A stretch of DNA of 61,986 nucleotides, taken from the NCBI GenBank assembly GCA_900551295.1, contig URVJ01000016.1:1-61986 (forward strand). Direction: 5' to 3'. The position numbers were made by a program, and so were the translations under genes. The DNA comes from an uncultured Eubacteriales bacterium. GTDB lineage: Bacteria > Bacillota > Clostridia > Oscillospirales > CAG-382. Positions 33,927-43,600 of the stretch are shown here, piece by piece; positions within the stretch are counted from its first letter, which is position 1, and each line of letters starts with the position of its first letter. The notes under the pieces were generated by a model. That model was not told the DNA's origin. It was given only the letters and a program-made list of their open reading frames with translations, and searched no databases.

Positions 33927-34780
33927 TTTCCGTCACCTCCGTCAAGAGGCGCTTTGTTCTTTCCCGCCCTGAACGCAAAAAACAGCGTCAATGCAAGTCC
34001 GAACACAAAACACAAAAGTCCGACGAGCTGAGAAATTCTTATATTTCCGACAAACAGGCTGTCGGTTCTGAAACCCTCTATAAAGCATCTTCCGAAACCG
34101 TACCATGTCAGATACCAAAGCAGTATTTCCCCGTCAAAGCTCTTTTTCTTATAAAATACGTTTATAAGTACAAAACCGAGCAGGTTCCAGACCGATTCAT
34201 AGAGAAAAGTCGGGTGAACCGTAACTCCGTTTATCTCCATGCGAAAAATATTGACCTGCGAAAAGTGCGAAATGTCAAAGACCTTTCCGAAGAACTCATA
34301 TTTTTCCGCGCCGCCGAAAGCTTCTGCGTTTACAAAATTTCCCCAGCGTCCTATTATCTGTCCGAGCATGACCGCAGGCGCCGCACTGTCAAAAACTTTA
34401 AGCACGGGCAGCTTTTTGGCACGGCTTACAAAGTAAATCGCAAGCGCGCCGGCAATGACCGCGCCGTATATCGCTATTCCTCCGTTCCATATGGCTATCA
34501 TATCGTAAAACGAGGAAAATTCATCGAGGCTTGTCAGAACATAGTACACTCTCGCGCCGACAATCGCGCACGGAACCGTGACAAGAGCAATATCCGTAAG
34601 GTCATCGCCCGTCATTCCGTAACCCTTTAAGCGAAAATACATATAGGAAAGTCCGAGAAGTATACCCACGCATATTATTACGCCGTACCAGTAAACCGTA
34701 AAAGGGCCTGCATGAAAAGCAACGCGGTTAATTTCAAACGCGGATATTCCGAGTCCCGGAAAAGAAATTGTGTTTACCAT
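33923..34780 (-). CDS. lgt: Prolipoprotein diacylglyceryl transferase
   Basis: 285 residues with about seven membrane helices. It attaches diacylglycerol from phosphatidylglycerol to the lipobox Cys of lipoproteins. The Lgt signature is GRWGNFVNAEAFGG (about 146-159), with HPTFLYESVWNLLGF downstream and the invariant Arg in RCFIEGFRTDS. GAGGAAGTG precedes the ATG. MetQ in this window is a probable client. Confidence 0.96.
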   Translation of the reverse strand: MVNTISFPGLGISAFEINRVAFHAGPFTVYWYGVIICVGILLGLSYMYFRLKGYGMTGDDLTDIALVTVPCAIVGARVYYVLTSLDEFSSFYDMIAIWNGGIAIYGAVIAGALAIYFVSRAKKLPVLKVFDSAAPAVMLGQIIGRWGNFVNAEAFGGAEKYEFFGKVFDISHFSQVNIFRMEINGVTVHPTFLYESVWNLLGFVLINVFYKKKSFDGEILLWYLTWYGFGRCFIEGFRTDSLFVGNIRISQLVGLLCFVFGLALTLFFAFRAGKNKAPLDGGDGK

Positions 34781-34812
34781 TTTTCACACTTCCTCTCGAA
34801 AAAGTCCCGCGC

Positions 34813-36090
34813 TCAGTCTTGCGGATACACCGTCGAAAGCGTAAACGCATTATCTGCAAATGCTGTCTTAAGGCGGTTATTTATATCCTCAAACGTAACG
34901 TCCGCGACGATTTGCGGAAAATCCAGCATATCCGCATCTTCAAACACGCACGATATAAGCTCGTTCGCTATATCCTCGGTGCTGTTGAAAACGCCTATCG
35001 AATGTGCGTAATTTGCGCGCTTTATGCGTTCAAAATCCTCTTTTGAAAATCCGTTCTTTTTGCAAAGCGCAATATGATCTCTTATCTTTTTATACACCTG
35101 ATCGGGATTTTCCGAGCAGCCTGATATTTCGCTTATCGCAAATGTTTCGTGTCCTTCGTATTCGTAGGAGAACGACGAATCCACAAGTCCGCTTTCATAG
35201 AGCTCATTGTAAAAGTCCGTGGATTTATCGAACATAAGGTCAAGCAGTATGCAGTATTCGGCGCGCTTTTTCATGAGTTCGCGTCCCGACATGGGGCACT
35301 CGTTATCCTTTATGCCGACAAAGAACATAGGCATTGAAACCTGCATTTTCTTAGTCACAAACTCTTTGTATACGCCGTCGGGTTCCGACGGATATATGCG
35401 CTCTGCTTCGGGCGCCTTTACATATTTCAACACCCTGTCGCAGACCTCTTCGACCTGTTCGCAGTCAATATCTCCGCAGACGCACAGCGCCATGTTTGAA
35501 AGGTTATAAAAAGCGTTATATGCGTCAAAAAGCTTTTCGGGTGTTATCGTCGCTATCGTTTCGACGGTGCCTGCGGTGTCTATTCTCACGGGATTGTTGA
35601 CGTAAAGTCCCGAAAGCATACCGAAATAGAGCTGCCAGTTGGGATTATCGTCGTACATTCTTATTTCCTGACCGATTATGCCCTGTTCCTTTTCGACAGT
35701 CTCATCTGTAAAATAGGGGTGCGTCACAAAGCCGAGAAGTATCTCAAGCGACTGAGCGACATTATCGGCAGCCGAGAAAAGATACACGGTTCTGTCGGAG
35801 GTAGTGTAGGCGTTTGCGTTTGCGCCGGTCTTTGCGTAAAGCTCGAAGGTGTCCGAGCCGTCCTCGTTCTCAAACATTTTGTGTTCGAGAAAATGCGCTA
35901 TTCCGTCGGGGAGATCAGTTTCTTTTCCGTCGCACAAGAATTTATTGTCGACAGAACCGAACTTTGTCGCAAACGCGGCATAAGACGTACTCATCTTTTT
36001 GGGATAGACATACACGCGAAGTCCGCTTTTATGATTGATAAGATAATATTTTTCCTTTAATTTTTCATTTTCAAAAACAGTAAAACTCAT
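34813..36090 (-). CDS. M16 family zinc peptidase, catalytic partner (YmfH-like)
   Basis: 425 residues. The inverted zinc motif HFLEH (HxxEH) lies in GIAHFLEHKMFEN near residue 68, and the distal Glu is probably in the following E-rich helix (VEKEQGIIGQEIRMYDD). It is similar to the YmfH half of the Bacillus YmfF-YmfH pair. The substrate is unknown. The ATG overlaps the stop of the upstream M16 gene (TAATG), with AGAGGAGG ahead of it, so both halves are likely coexpressed as a heterodimer. Confidence 0.9.
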   Translation of the reverse strand: MSFTVFENEKLKEKYYLINHKSGLRVYVYPKKMSTSYAAFATKFGSVDNKFLCDGKETDLPDGIAHFLEHKMFENEDGSDTFELYAKTGANANAYTTSDRTVYLFSAADNVAQSLEILLGFVTHPYFTDETVEKEQGIIGQEIRMYDDNPNWQLYFGMLSGLYVNNPVRIDTAGTVETIATITPEKLFDAYNAFYNLSNMALCVCGDIDCEQVEEVCDRVLKYVKAPEAERIYPSEPDGVYKEFVTKKMQVSMPMFFVGIKDNECPMSGRELMKKRAEYCILLDLMFDKSTDFYNELYESGLVDSSFSYEYEGHETFAISEISGCSENPDQVYKKIRDHIALCKKNGFSKEDFERIKRANYAHSIGVFNSTEDIANELISCVFEDADMLDFPQIVADVTFEDINNRLKTAFADNAFTLSTVYPQD

Positions 36091-37376
36091 TATTCCGCGT
36101 CCTCCTCTTTTGCGCCGCCCTCAAGGAAGTATACCGTGTCGAGCTTTACGCGTTTTGCGGCATTTGCTATATCGGCTGCCGTTACTTTTGACACGGCGTT
36201 TATCACGTCGGACGGTTCGCTGAGATCACCAGACATACGTCTTGAAAGATACCACGACGAAAGTCCCGACGGATTATCCGAAAGCTCCTTATAGGAATTT
36301 GTGACGGAAAGAACAGCGGCGTCTATATCGCTCTGCGCAAATTTTCCTTCGCAGATGTCGCGAAGCTCCGAAAGTATGGCGTTTACAGCCTTTTCGCGGT
36401 TACAGTTTTCAATTCCCGACATTACGAACATAACGCCCTTGAAAGAATCCGTGACCGAACGGCAGTAATAGCATAGGCTTAGCTTTTCGCGAACGTTCAT
36501 AAACAGCTTGCTTACGGGAGACGAGCCGAATATCTCGTTGAACATTATCATATCCGCGCTGTTTGCATCTTTGAGAGTAGCACCTGTTCTGAAGCCCATT
36601 GCAAGCTTGCCCTGGCTTACGTTCATAACCTCTTTTTTATGAATGACGGGTTCATGAGCCTTGTCCGACACAAAGGTATCGCAAAGCTCCGACGGCTTTC
36701 TTTCAACGCCCGAAAAAATCTCCTTAAAAAGCGCGCAGAGTGCGTTTTCGTCACATTCTCCGACAAAATAAATCTCTATGCGCGAGGTCTTTATAAATTC
36801 GCGGTAAAAACCGAAAAGTCCCGACGCCGTTACGTTCTTTGCGTCCACTGCCGTACCGAGTTCGTTGAGCGCATATTTTTCGTTTTCGCACATTATCTCG
36901 GTACACTTTTGCTTTGCATAGGAATTTTTGTTATTTATCAGCGCGTTTATGGTGTTCACAAGGTCGGTCTTTTCTTCCGAGAGAGTTTTTTCGTCAAACG
37001 CTCCGTCCTTTACGCGCGGATCAAGCACAATATCGCGGAAAGTTCCGACAGCCTCGGACAGCATATTTTCCGTGCCTTCGGGAACATAGTCGTCTTTGAG
37101 AAATTCCGACTCATAGCTTGTTATAAGCGTTTCGCCTCTCTTGTAATTTCTCATGGACGCGGACATATCGTAGAGATATTCGAGCCTTGAAGCAAGGGAA
37201 GCGGTGGACGGATATTTTTTACAGGAGCGCAGCAGCACTCTTAAAAGCGCCGACGTTCCGGTAGCATTTTTTTCGGTAAGCGAAAGCAGAAAGTTTACGC
37301 TTAAAAAGTTGGTCTTGAACTTTACGGACGGTATGACGTTGAGATAAACTCCGTCCGCAATACTGTATCTTTGCAT
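36090..37376 (-). CDS. M16 family peptidase-like, inactive partner (YmfF-like)
   Basis: 428 residues from the ATG at 37376, set by GGAGGAAAACC just upstream; an extension to 37427 is rejected. It has the M16 fold (GTSALLRVLLRSC at the place of the active helix) but lacks HxxEH, as in the non-catalytic YmfF half of the pair. The C-terminal domain resembles the second M16 domain (VREKLSLCYYCRSVTDSF). It probably forms the chamber with the following catalytic protein. Confidence 0.88.
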   Translation of the reverse strand: MQRYSIADGVYLNVIPSVKFKTNFLSVNFLLSLTEKNATGTSALLRVLLRSCKKYPSTASLASRLEYLYDMSASMRNYKRGETLITSYESEFLKDDYVPEGTENMLSEAVGTFRDIVLDPRVKDGAFDEKTLSEEKTDLVNTINALINNKNSYAKQKCTEIMCENEKYALNELGTAVDAKNVTASGLFGFYREFIKTSRIEIYFVGECDENALCALFKEIFSGVERKPSELCDTFVSDKAHEPVIHKKEVMNVSQGKLAMGFRTGATLKDANSADMIMFNEIFGSSPVSKLFMNVREKLSLCYYCRSVTDSFKGVMFVMSGIENCNREKAVNAILSELRDICEGKFAQSDIDAAVLSVTNSYKELSDNPSGLSSWYLSRRMSGDLSEPSDVINAVSKVTAADIANAAKRVKLDTVYFLEGGAKEEDAE

Positions 37377-37503
37377 TGGTTTTCCTCCGATGATGAAAGT
37401 ACATAAATATAATTTGGAATGCTGCAAAAGTTTATATGACTTCTCATGCTAAGCACGATTTCAATAAAAATTTGAAAAATCCCAAGGACCTGCACCGCAG
37501 ATT

Positions 37504-37604
37504 TTTTTCGATAGATTCGCGAGTGTCGAAAAACGTCAGTTTTTTTGCATGAGGCGCAAGCGCACGAATCAGGTTCGTGCCGTAAAATGAAGTTTTGCGG
37601 CACG
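37504..37604. other. Hairpin-rich intergenic element between the M16 operon and the glucan synthase
   Basis: The ~315-base gap 37377-37693 holds no gene. It contains TTTTTCGA/TCGAAAAA (37504-37511 with 37526-37533) and GCACGAA/TTCGTGC (37562-37568 with 37574-37580). It also holds a longer stem CGTGCCGTAAAA/TTTTGCGGCACG (37576-37604). The last two share 37576-37580 and exclude each other. It could be the end of the glucan synthase transcript or a leader of the M16 operon. Confidence 0.6.
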
Positions 37605-37693
37605 CTCATATACTTTATTTATTATACATCTTAATGCGCAATTAGTAAAGAGAACGCGTGCAAATTTACAAATCATTCAAACAGCACGGTTCT

Positions 37694-40600
37694 TCAGCGC
37701 TCTTTTGATATTACGGTAACTTCGTTTTGCTCACCGCGTTTCAGTCTTACGCACATGGCGCATTTTTCGTCTGCGGCAAAAACTCCGTTCTCTGCGCCCC
37801 TTTTATAATTTACCGTAAGGTCTGTGTCTTTGTTTACGGCAAGGTTAACGGAAAACTCATCGGAAAACTCAAACGGCAGCGTAAACACACCGTCCGAAAG
37901 CACAAGTTTCGGACTTTCGGTAAGCACGTCTTTTAAGTTTATGCAAAAAAGCCTTGTCATAAGCTCTCTGAAAAACCAGCCTGCCGCGCCCGTATACCAA
38001 CTCCAGCCGGCTCTGCCGTAATAATCCTTATTCGCGTATATATCGCCTGCAAGAACATAAGGCTCCGCACCGTATTTTTCCGAAAGTGCTTTATCTTTCA
38101 TACACAGCGGAGTAAGCAGAAACATAAGTGTTTCAATTCCTATCTTTCTCAGTTCCCGCGCGCTTGCAATATCGGTATCTCCGTTTTCGGACGCTTTCAG
38201 AAACGCCATGCTTGCCCAGACCGCGGCATGGGTATACTGTCCCCCGTTTTCGCGTATTCCGGGGACGTATCCCTTTATATATCCGGGATCCTTTTTTGTA
38301 TAGTGAAACGGCGGAGAGAGCAGCTTAAAGAGTTTTCCCTTGCTGTCGCAAAGCATATTGTAAGCGCAAAGCAGACTTGAAGAAACGGTATTTTTATCAA
38401 ATCCCTCGCTTATTGCCGAAAAACTCTGCGGCAGAAGATCTATCTTACATTCGTCATTGCCGTAATATCCGAGTTTTTCTCCGCCGTCGTCATAGGCTCT
38501 TATAAAATACCCGTGTTCGTCATCAAAACCGTTTTCTTTGCAGACATCAAAAAGCTCCTTTGCGCGTTCGCACAGTGCGCGGTCAGTAACATCATCGCCG
38601 TAACGCATGCAGACGTGAGAAAACTTTTCCATGCACATTGCAAGGAACATTGTAAGCCACACGCTCTCGCCCTTTCCGTCCTTTCCGACGCGGTTGAGTC
38701 CGTCGCTCCAGTCTCCCGTTCCGATAAGGCAGAGTCCGTGCTGCCCTCTAATTCTGTACGCCCTGAAAAGCGACTTTAGGCAATGTCTGTAAAGGCTTTC
38801 CTTTACGTCGGAATATTCGGGGCTTATATATTTTTCATATTCGCCGTCCGAAAGTCCGTCCGCTTTTATATATCTCACTTTCACGTCAAGCACGTCGGTA
38901 TCTCCCGTATAGGACACATACTCCGAAACCGCATACGCAAGCCAGATATAATCGTCCGAAATTCTTGTTCTCACGCCGCTGTGGCTCTTATTGCCGTTCT
39001 GCGTTCCCGGATGCCACCAGTGCAGCACGTCTCCTTCGGCAAACTGATGTGCGGCGCACCTTAAAATGTGGGTTCTCGCAGCATTTTTATCGGAATACAT
39101 AAGACAGACCGCGTCCTGAAGCTGATCGCGGTAACCGTAAGCGCCTCCCGACTGATAAAATCCGCTGCGCGAATACATACGGCATATTCCGTTCTGATAG
39201 GACAGCCATTTGCAAAGCATTGCGGACACTGCGCGTGCGCCGTCGTTTTTATCGTACCCCGAAAGCGAGATTTTTGCCGTAACGCCATTTGAAAACCTAA
39301 GCGCGCTGCGGTAAAGCTCATAAAGTCCGTTCCGAACGCAGGACGTACAGTGCGAGATTACGTCCTCGTTTTTTGCGCTGCCGAGCGCAAAGACAAATTT
39401 CGAGTTTTCGCCGCTTTCATCGCCGTTATTCTTATTTTCAAACATGACTGCGGCGCAGCCGGAAAATCTTCCGCTTTTGAATATTTTTACCGCGCCCTCA
39501 GACACATTTCCCGACTCGTCAAAGCCTGCGCCGAACGCAAATCCCGTATACGGGAAATTTCGTGAAAAGCTGTTCTCGAACCTTACCGCGCCTGCGCCTA
39601 TATTAAACGTACAGTCGGAATTTGAAAAGGCAAATCTTGCCATTATCGGCTTTATCAAGAGCATCGCCGAAAGGGAATCGGGAACGTCAGCCTCATAAAT
39701 TTTAATCGGCAGTTTCTCGGGAACGTATACTTTAAGTTTTACCTCTTTTTCGCATATACGCGCCGTATACTCTGCATATCCCGCGCCGTACTTTACGCTG
39801 TGGGAAACCGCGGCAAGGTCATATAGCTTTTGCCCGTTGCTTATATAAATATGCTCTCCCGTAGAAAAGGAACATTCGTCGTTATAAAAGGGAGTTATTC
39901 GCCTTTCGGCGGCATTTGCGCAGAAAGTATATCCGAGAGAATTGTGGGTGACTACCGTCGAGAGATGCCGTCCCGACAGAACGTGCGACATGGGACGGGT
40001 TATATTTCTTGTCTTATCGACGGTAAAATCGTAATTTTTGTCAAAATATCCGACCGCAGTATCAAAGAATATTTCCCCGTCGGTTACACTTCCCTTACCC
40101 TGAATATCCGTTACAATATCATAATTCCCTGCAAAAAACGCGTTCTCATCGGGTTTTGCGAGCGGCGGATATACAAGCGCCGCGCGGAATATGAGTTTTT
40201 CTCCGCCGTCGGAGCTTTTAGACAGATCGACCTTGAATATTCCTCCGTTTTTTGCGCCTGTCAGTCCGGAAACGCCGCTTTTTGAGATTATATCGTCGGC
40301 AAGATTTTCACCGTCGGCACGGTATTTTTCATGCTCGCGGTACAAAAGCGCAAGATCCGCACAAAAGCCTTTATATTTAAGCAGAGCAAACGCCTTTACG
40401 TATCTTATCGCCTTATCCTCGTCAAGCGGATTGTCTGCATATACGCATATAAGCGGATAATCGCCCGATATTCCGTATTTCCACAGCGCGTCCATGCCGT
40501 TTTTCTCAAGTTCGGCGCACGGTTCGCTCTTTTCGGGATAAACAAGCGCGCAAAGCTCTTTTTCTTCTTCGGACTCTCCGACTTCTCCGCTCGGCGCATA

Positions 40601-43600
40601 ACCCGACGCGGCATACAGTTCGAGAGATGTCTTTTTTAGCCCCTCACACGTCTTTTCAAAGCTTTTTTCTCTTGCGGCGGTTATTCCCGAAATCGCCTTT
40701 TCGCGGCTGTCGGAAACGGAAAGTATTATTTCAAGCAGCGCTCTTTGTCCGTCAAAATCGCGTTCTGCTGCAATCAGGCACGCCGGGTCTATACACGCGC
40801 CCTCTCTGTTATCGGGTCTTTTATCAAATATTTTCTTAAAGCTTTCACTTGTCACGGGATAGCCGAAAATGCGTATCTTGTTTATGCCGAAATCAAACTT
40901 TTCTCCGTCGGACAGCGCTGCGGCAAGATACAGTTCCTTTTCGTGAGCCTCTCTCGGACGTCTGCGAAAGCACAGTGTTCCGGTTTCTTCATCAAGCGCG
41001 GCTTCTACAAAAAGTCCCGAAAAAGCGGGGTGCGATTCGTAGTTCAGAATACTTGCAAGAACAGGCTCGAAATACAGTGCGAATTTTACGCGCTGCGGCT
41101 TTTCGCCTCTGTCATTACCGTTTTTATCACGTTCAAGCGTCATTTTGATTCTTACGGTTTCGGATACGTTTTTTTCGACGGTAAATGACGAGGTGAAATT
41201 ATATTTTCCGTCAGACTTTACGTTATACGACAGCCTTTCGGGGCTTATCTCAAAGCTGCGGCTCTCATTTTTATTGTCATTTATACCGTGACAAGAGCTT
41301 AAAAGCGTATTTCCGAATTTTGCAAAGCACATAACGCTTTTACGTATGCCGTATTTTTCGTTTGAGGCAAGATTTATCATTTTACCGCCGAGCGAGATAC
41401 GCACATATCCGTTATCTGCGCCGAGAACCGAAATTCTGCCGTCGGACAGTGCGCCGAACACGGGATTTTCCGAATCAGCATCGGTTGAAACACGGCTCTG
41501 AACGCAGATAGGCGCGGCGTCCGGCTTATCCGTCTTTTCATATATGCCTGAATATTTCTTTACTTCAATTCCGACGGGGATTCTCTCGTCAAGCAGGGTT
41601 TTGGCGCTTTCCATAGCTCTATCCGCCGTAAACAGTCTGCTTACTTCGCCGCAAAACGCCGCGTTTGCCAGCGCGCAAAAGCTCATTCCCATATGGTGCG
41701 CCATATAGCTTTTGACAATGCTGCCCTTTGCCGAGGCGCGTCCGGGCGTAAAGTCGCACGCCTCATAAAACCCGTATCTGCCGTACAATCCGTACTTTTT
41801 CATAACGGCAAGGTTTTTAAGGCTGCCGCTTAAATTCACGCTCATCATAAGAAACGCGGAGTACGGAGATATTACAAGATCCTTTTCAAGCCCGCGTCCG
41901 AGTCCCAGTATCGGAACGCCGAAAGCGCGGTATGCGTAGTTCATTTGGGAATCAAAGGCAAAGTATGCGCTTTCGGATATGCCGAATATCTTTCCGAAGT
42001 CGGTTTCGGCGCTCCTCGATTTTTGCGCGTCATATACAAGCCGCAGTGCCTCGTATTCGAGAGTACAGGGCATATACGGCAGAAACAGCGTCGGCATAAA
42101 GTATTCAAACGCCGTGCCGGACCACGACACAAGTCCCGTATGTCCATAAAATTTAACGGGCATTCTCGAAAGTCTTTTCCAGTGTTTAGGCGGCACGCCG
42201 CGCTTTGCGCAGGCAATATAGCTGAGTGTTCTTGCCTCGCTCATATACAGGTCATAGCAGTTATCTCCGAACTTTGCCATTCCGTTTTCAAAAGACAGTC
42301 CGAGAGTGAAAAGTCCGCGCTTTTTATTGTAAATTACCTCAAGATCCGTGTTTTCATACAGCGCATACAGTCTTTCGGCTATATCCTCAAGCTTCGCACA
42401 CTCGTTTTTATATTCCGCCGCGCCGTTCGACGCCGTTATAAGGCACGCAAGAAAATTTCCGCTGTCAACGCTTGAAACGTACACGGGTTCGAGAACTCCG
42501 AGAGTTTTTGTATCGTACCAGTTATAAAGATGTCCCTTGAATTTCTGCATTTTTTCAAGAGTACAAAGCGAGTTTTCAAGTCTTGCGCAAAGTTCGTCCG
42601 AATTTATAAAGCCGAATTTTCTCGCAATTACGGCGCTTACAAGATACAGACCTATATTTGTGGGCGAGGTTCTGTGAGCAGTGCGCATTTCGGGAAAAAG
42701 CTGGATATTATCGGGAGGAAGATAATTTTCTTTTGCCGTTACCGTGTTTTCAAAAAAACTCCATATATCTTTTGCGTACTCATTAACGGTTTTCAGCTCG
42801 TCCTTATCGGGCGCGTTATCTGAAATTGTATTATTTTTACACTCGGCGCAAAAATAAGCGACAGCCGGAAGAAAGAACCACGAAAGTCCGAAAAGCCTTG
42901 CAAAGCCGTCGCCCGAAAAGACAAACACGAAAACGCCTATCACGCTCGAAAACAGATTTTTAAATACGTATCCGCCTATTCCGTCGGAGCTTGACGCGTC
43001 GCTCTGCGCCGCCGTCGTCCATTCGAGAAGCCTTTTATGCGAGAAAAACATTCGGTAACAGCTTCTGAAAAACGCGTCGAGGCAGACAAGAGCGTATTTT
43101 GCAAGCATTGACATATCGAGAGCGCAGCGTCTTAAATTCTGAAACAGCGACGGAACGACGCCGAATGAATAAAACCTTGCCGCGGCGGCTTTTGCTCCGC
43201 TCTTTATATGAACAAGCGTGCAAAGCAAGTCGGCAAGAAACGGCATAAAGACATACAGCGCCGTTATTCCGCCGAGAAACGCATTTGTGAAATTGTCGCA
43301 GAAAACCGTGCATACAACCGCAATTACCGCAAAGACCGGCGTAAGCTCACGTCTGACATTATCGAAAATTCTGTACTTATAAAGAGCCGTAATTCCGTTC
43401 TTTATCCTCTCTCCCGACGCGTTTTTTACGTATTTTGCGGCAAAACCGAGATTTTGAAAATCTCCTCTTATCCATCTATGCTCGCGTTTGAAGTAAGAAA
43501 GCTCGTTTTTGGGAAATCCGTCTGTGAACACAACTTCAGTATCCGCAGCGCAGTTCAGTCTTGCTCCTTCGGGTGCGTCATGGCTCAGCACCGCATTTAT

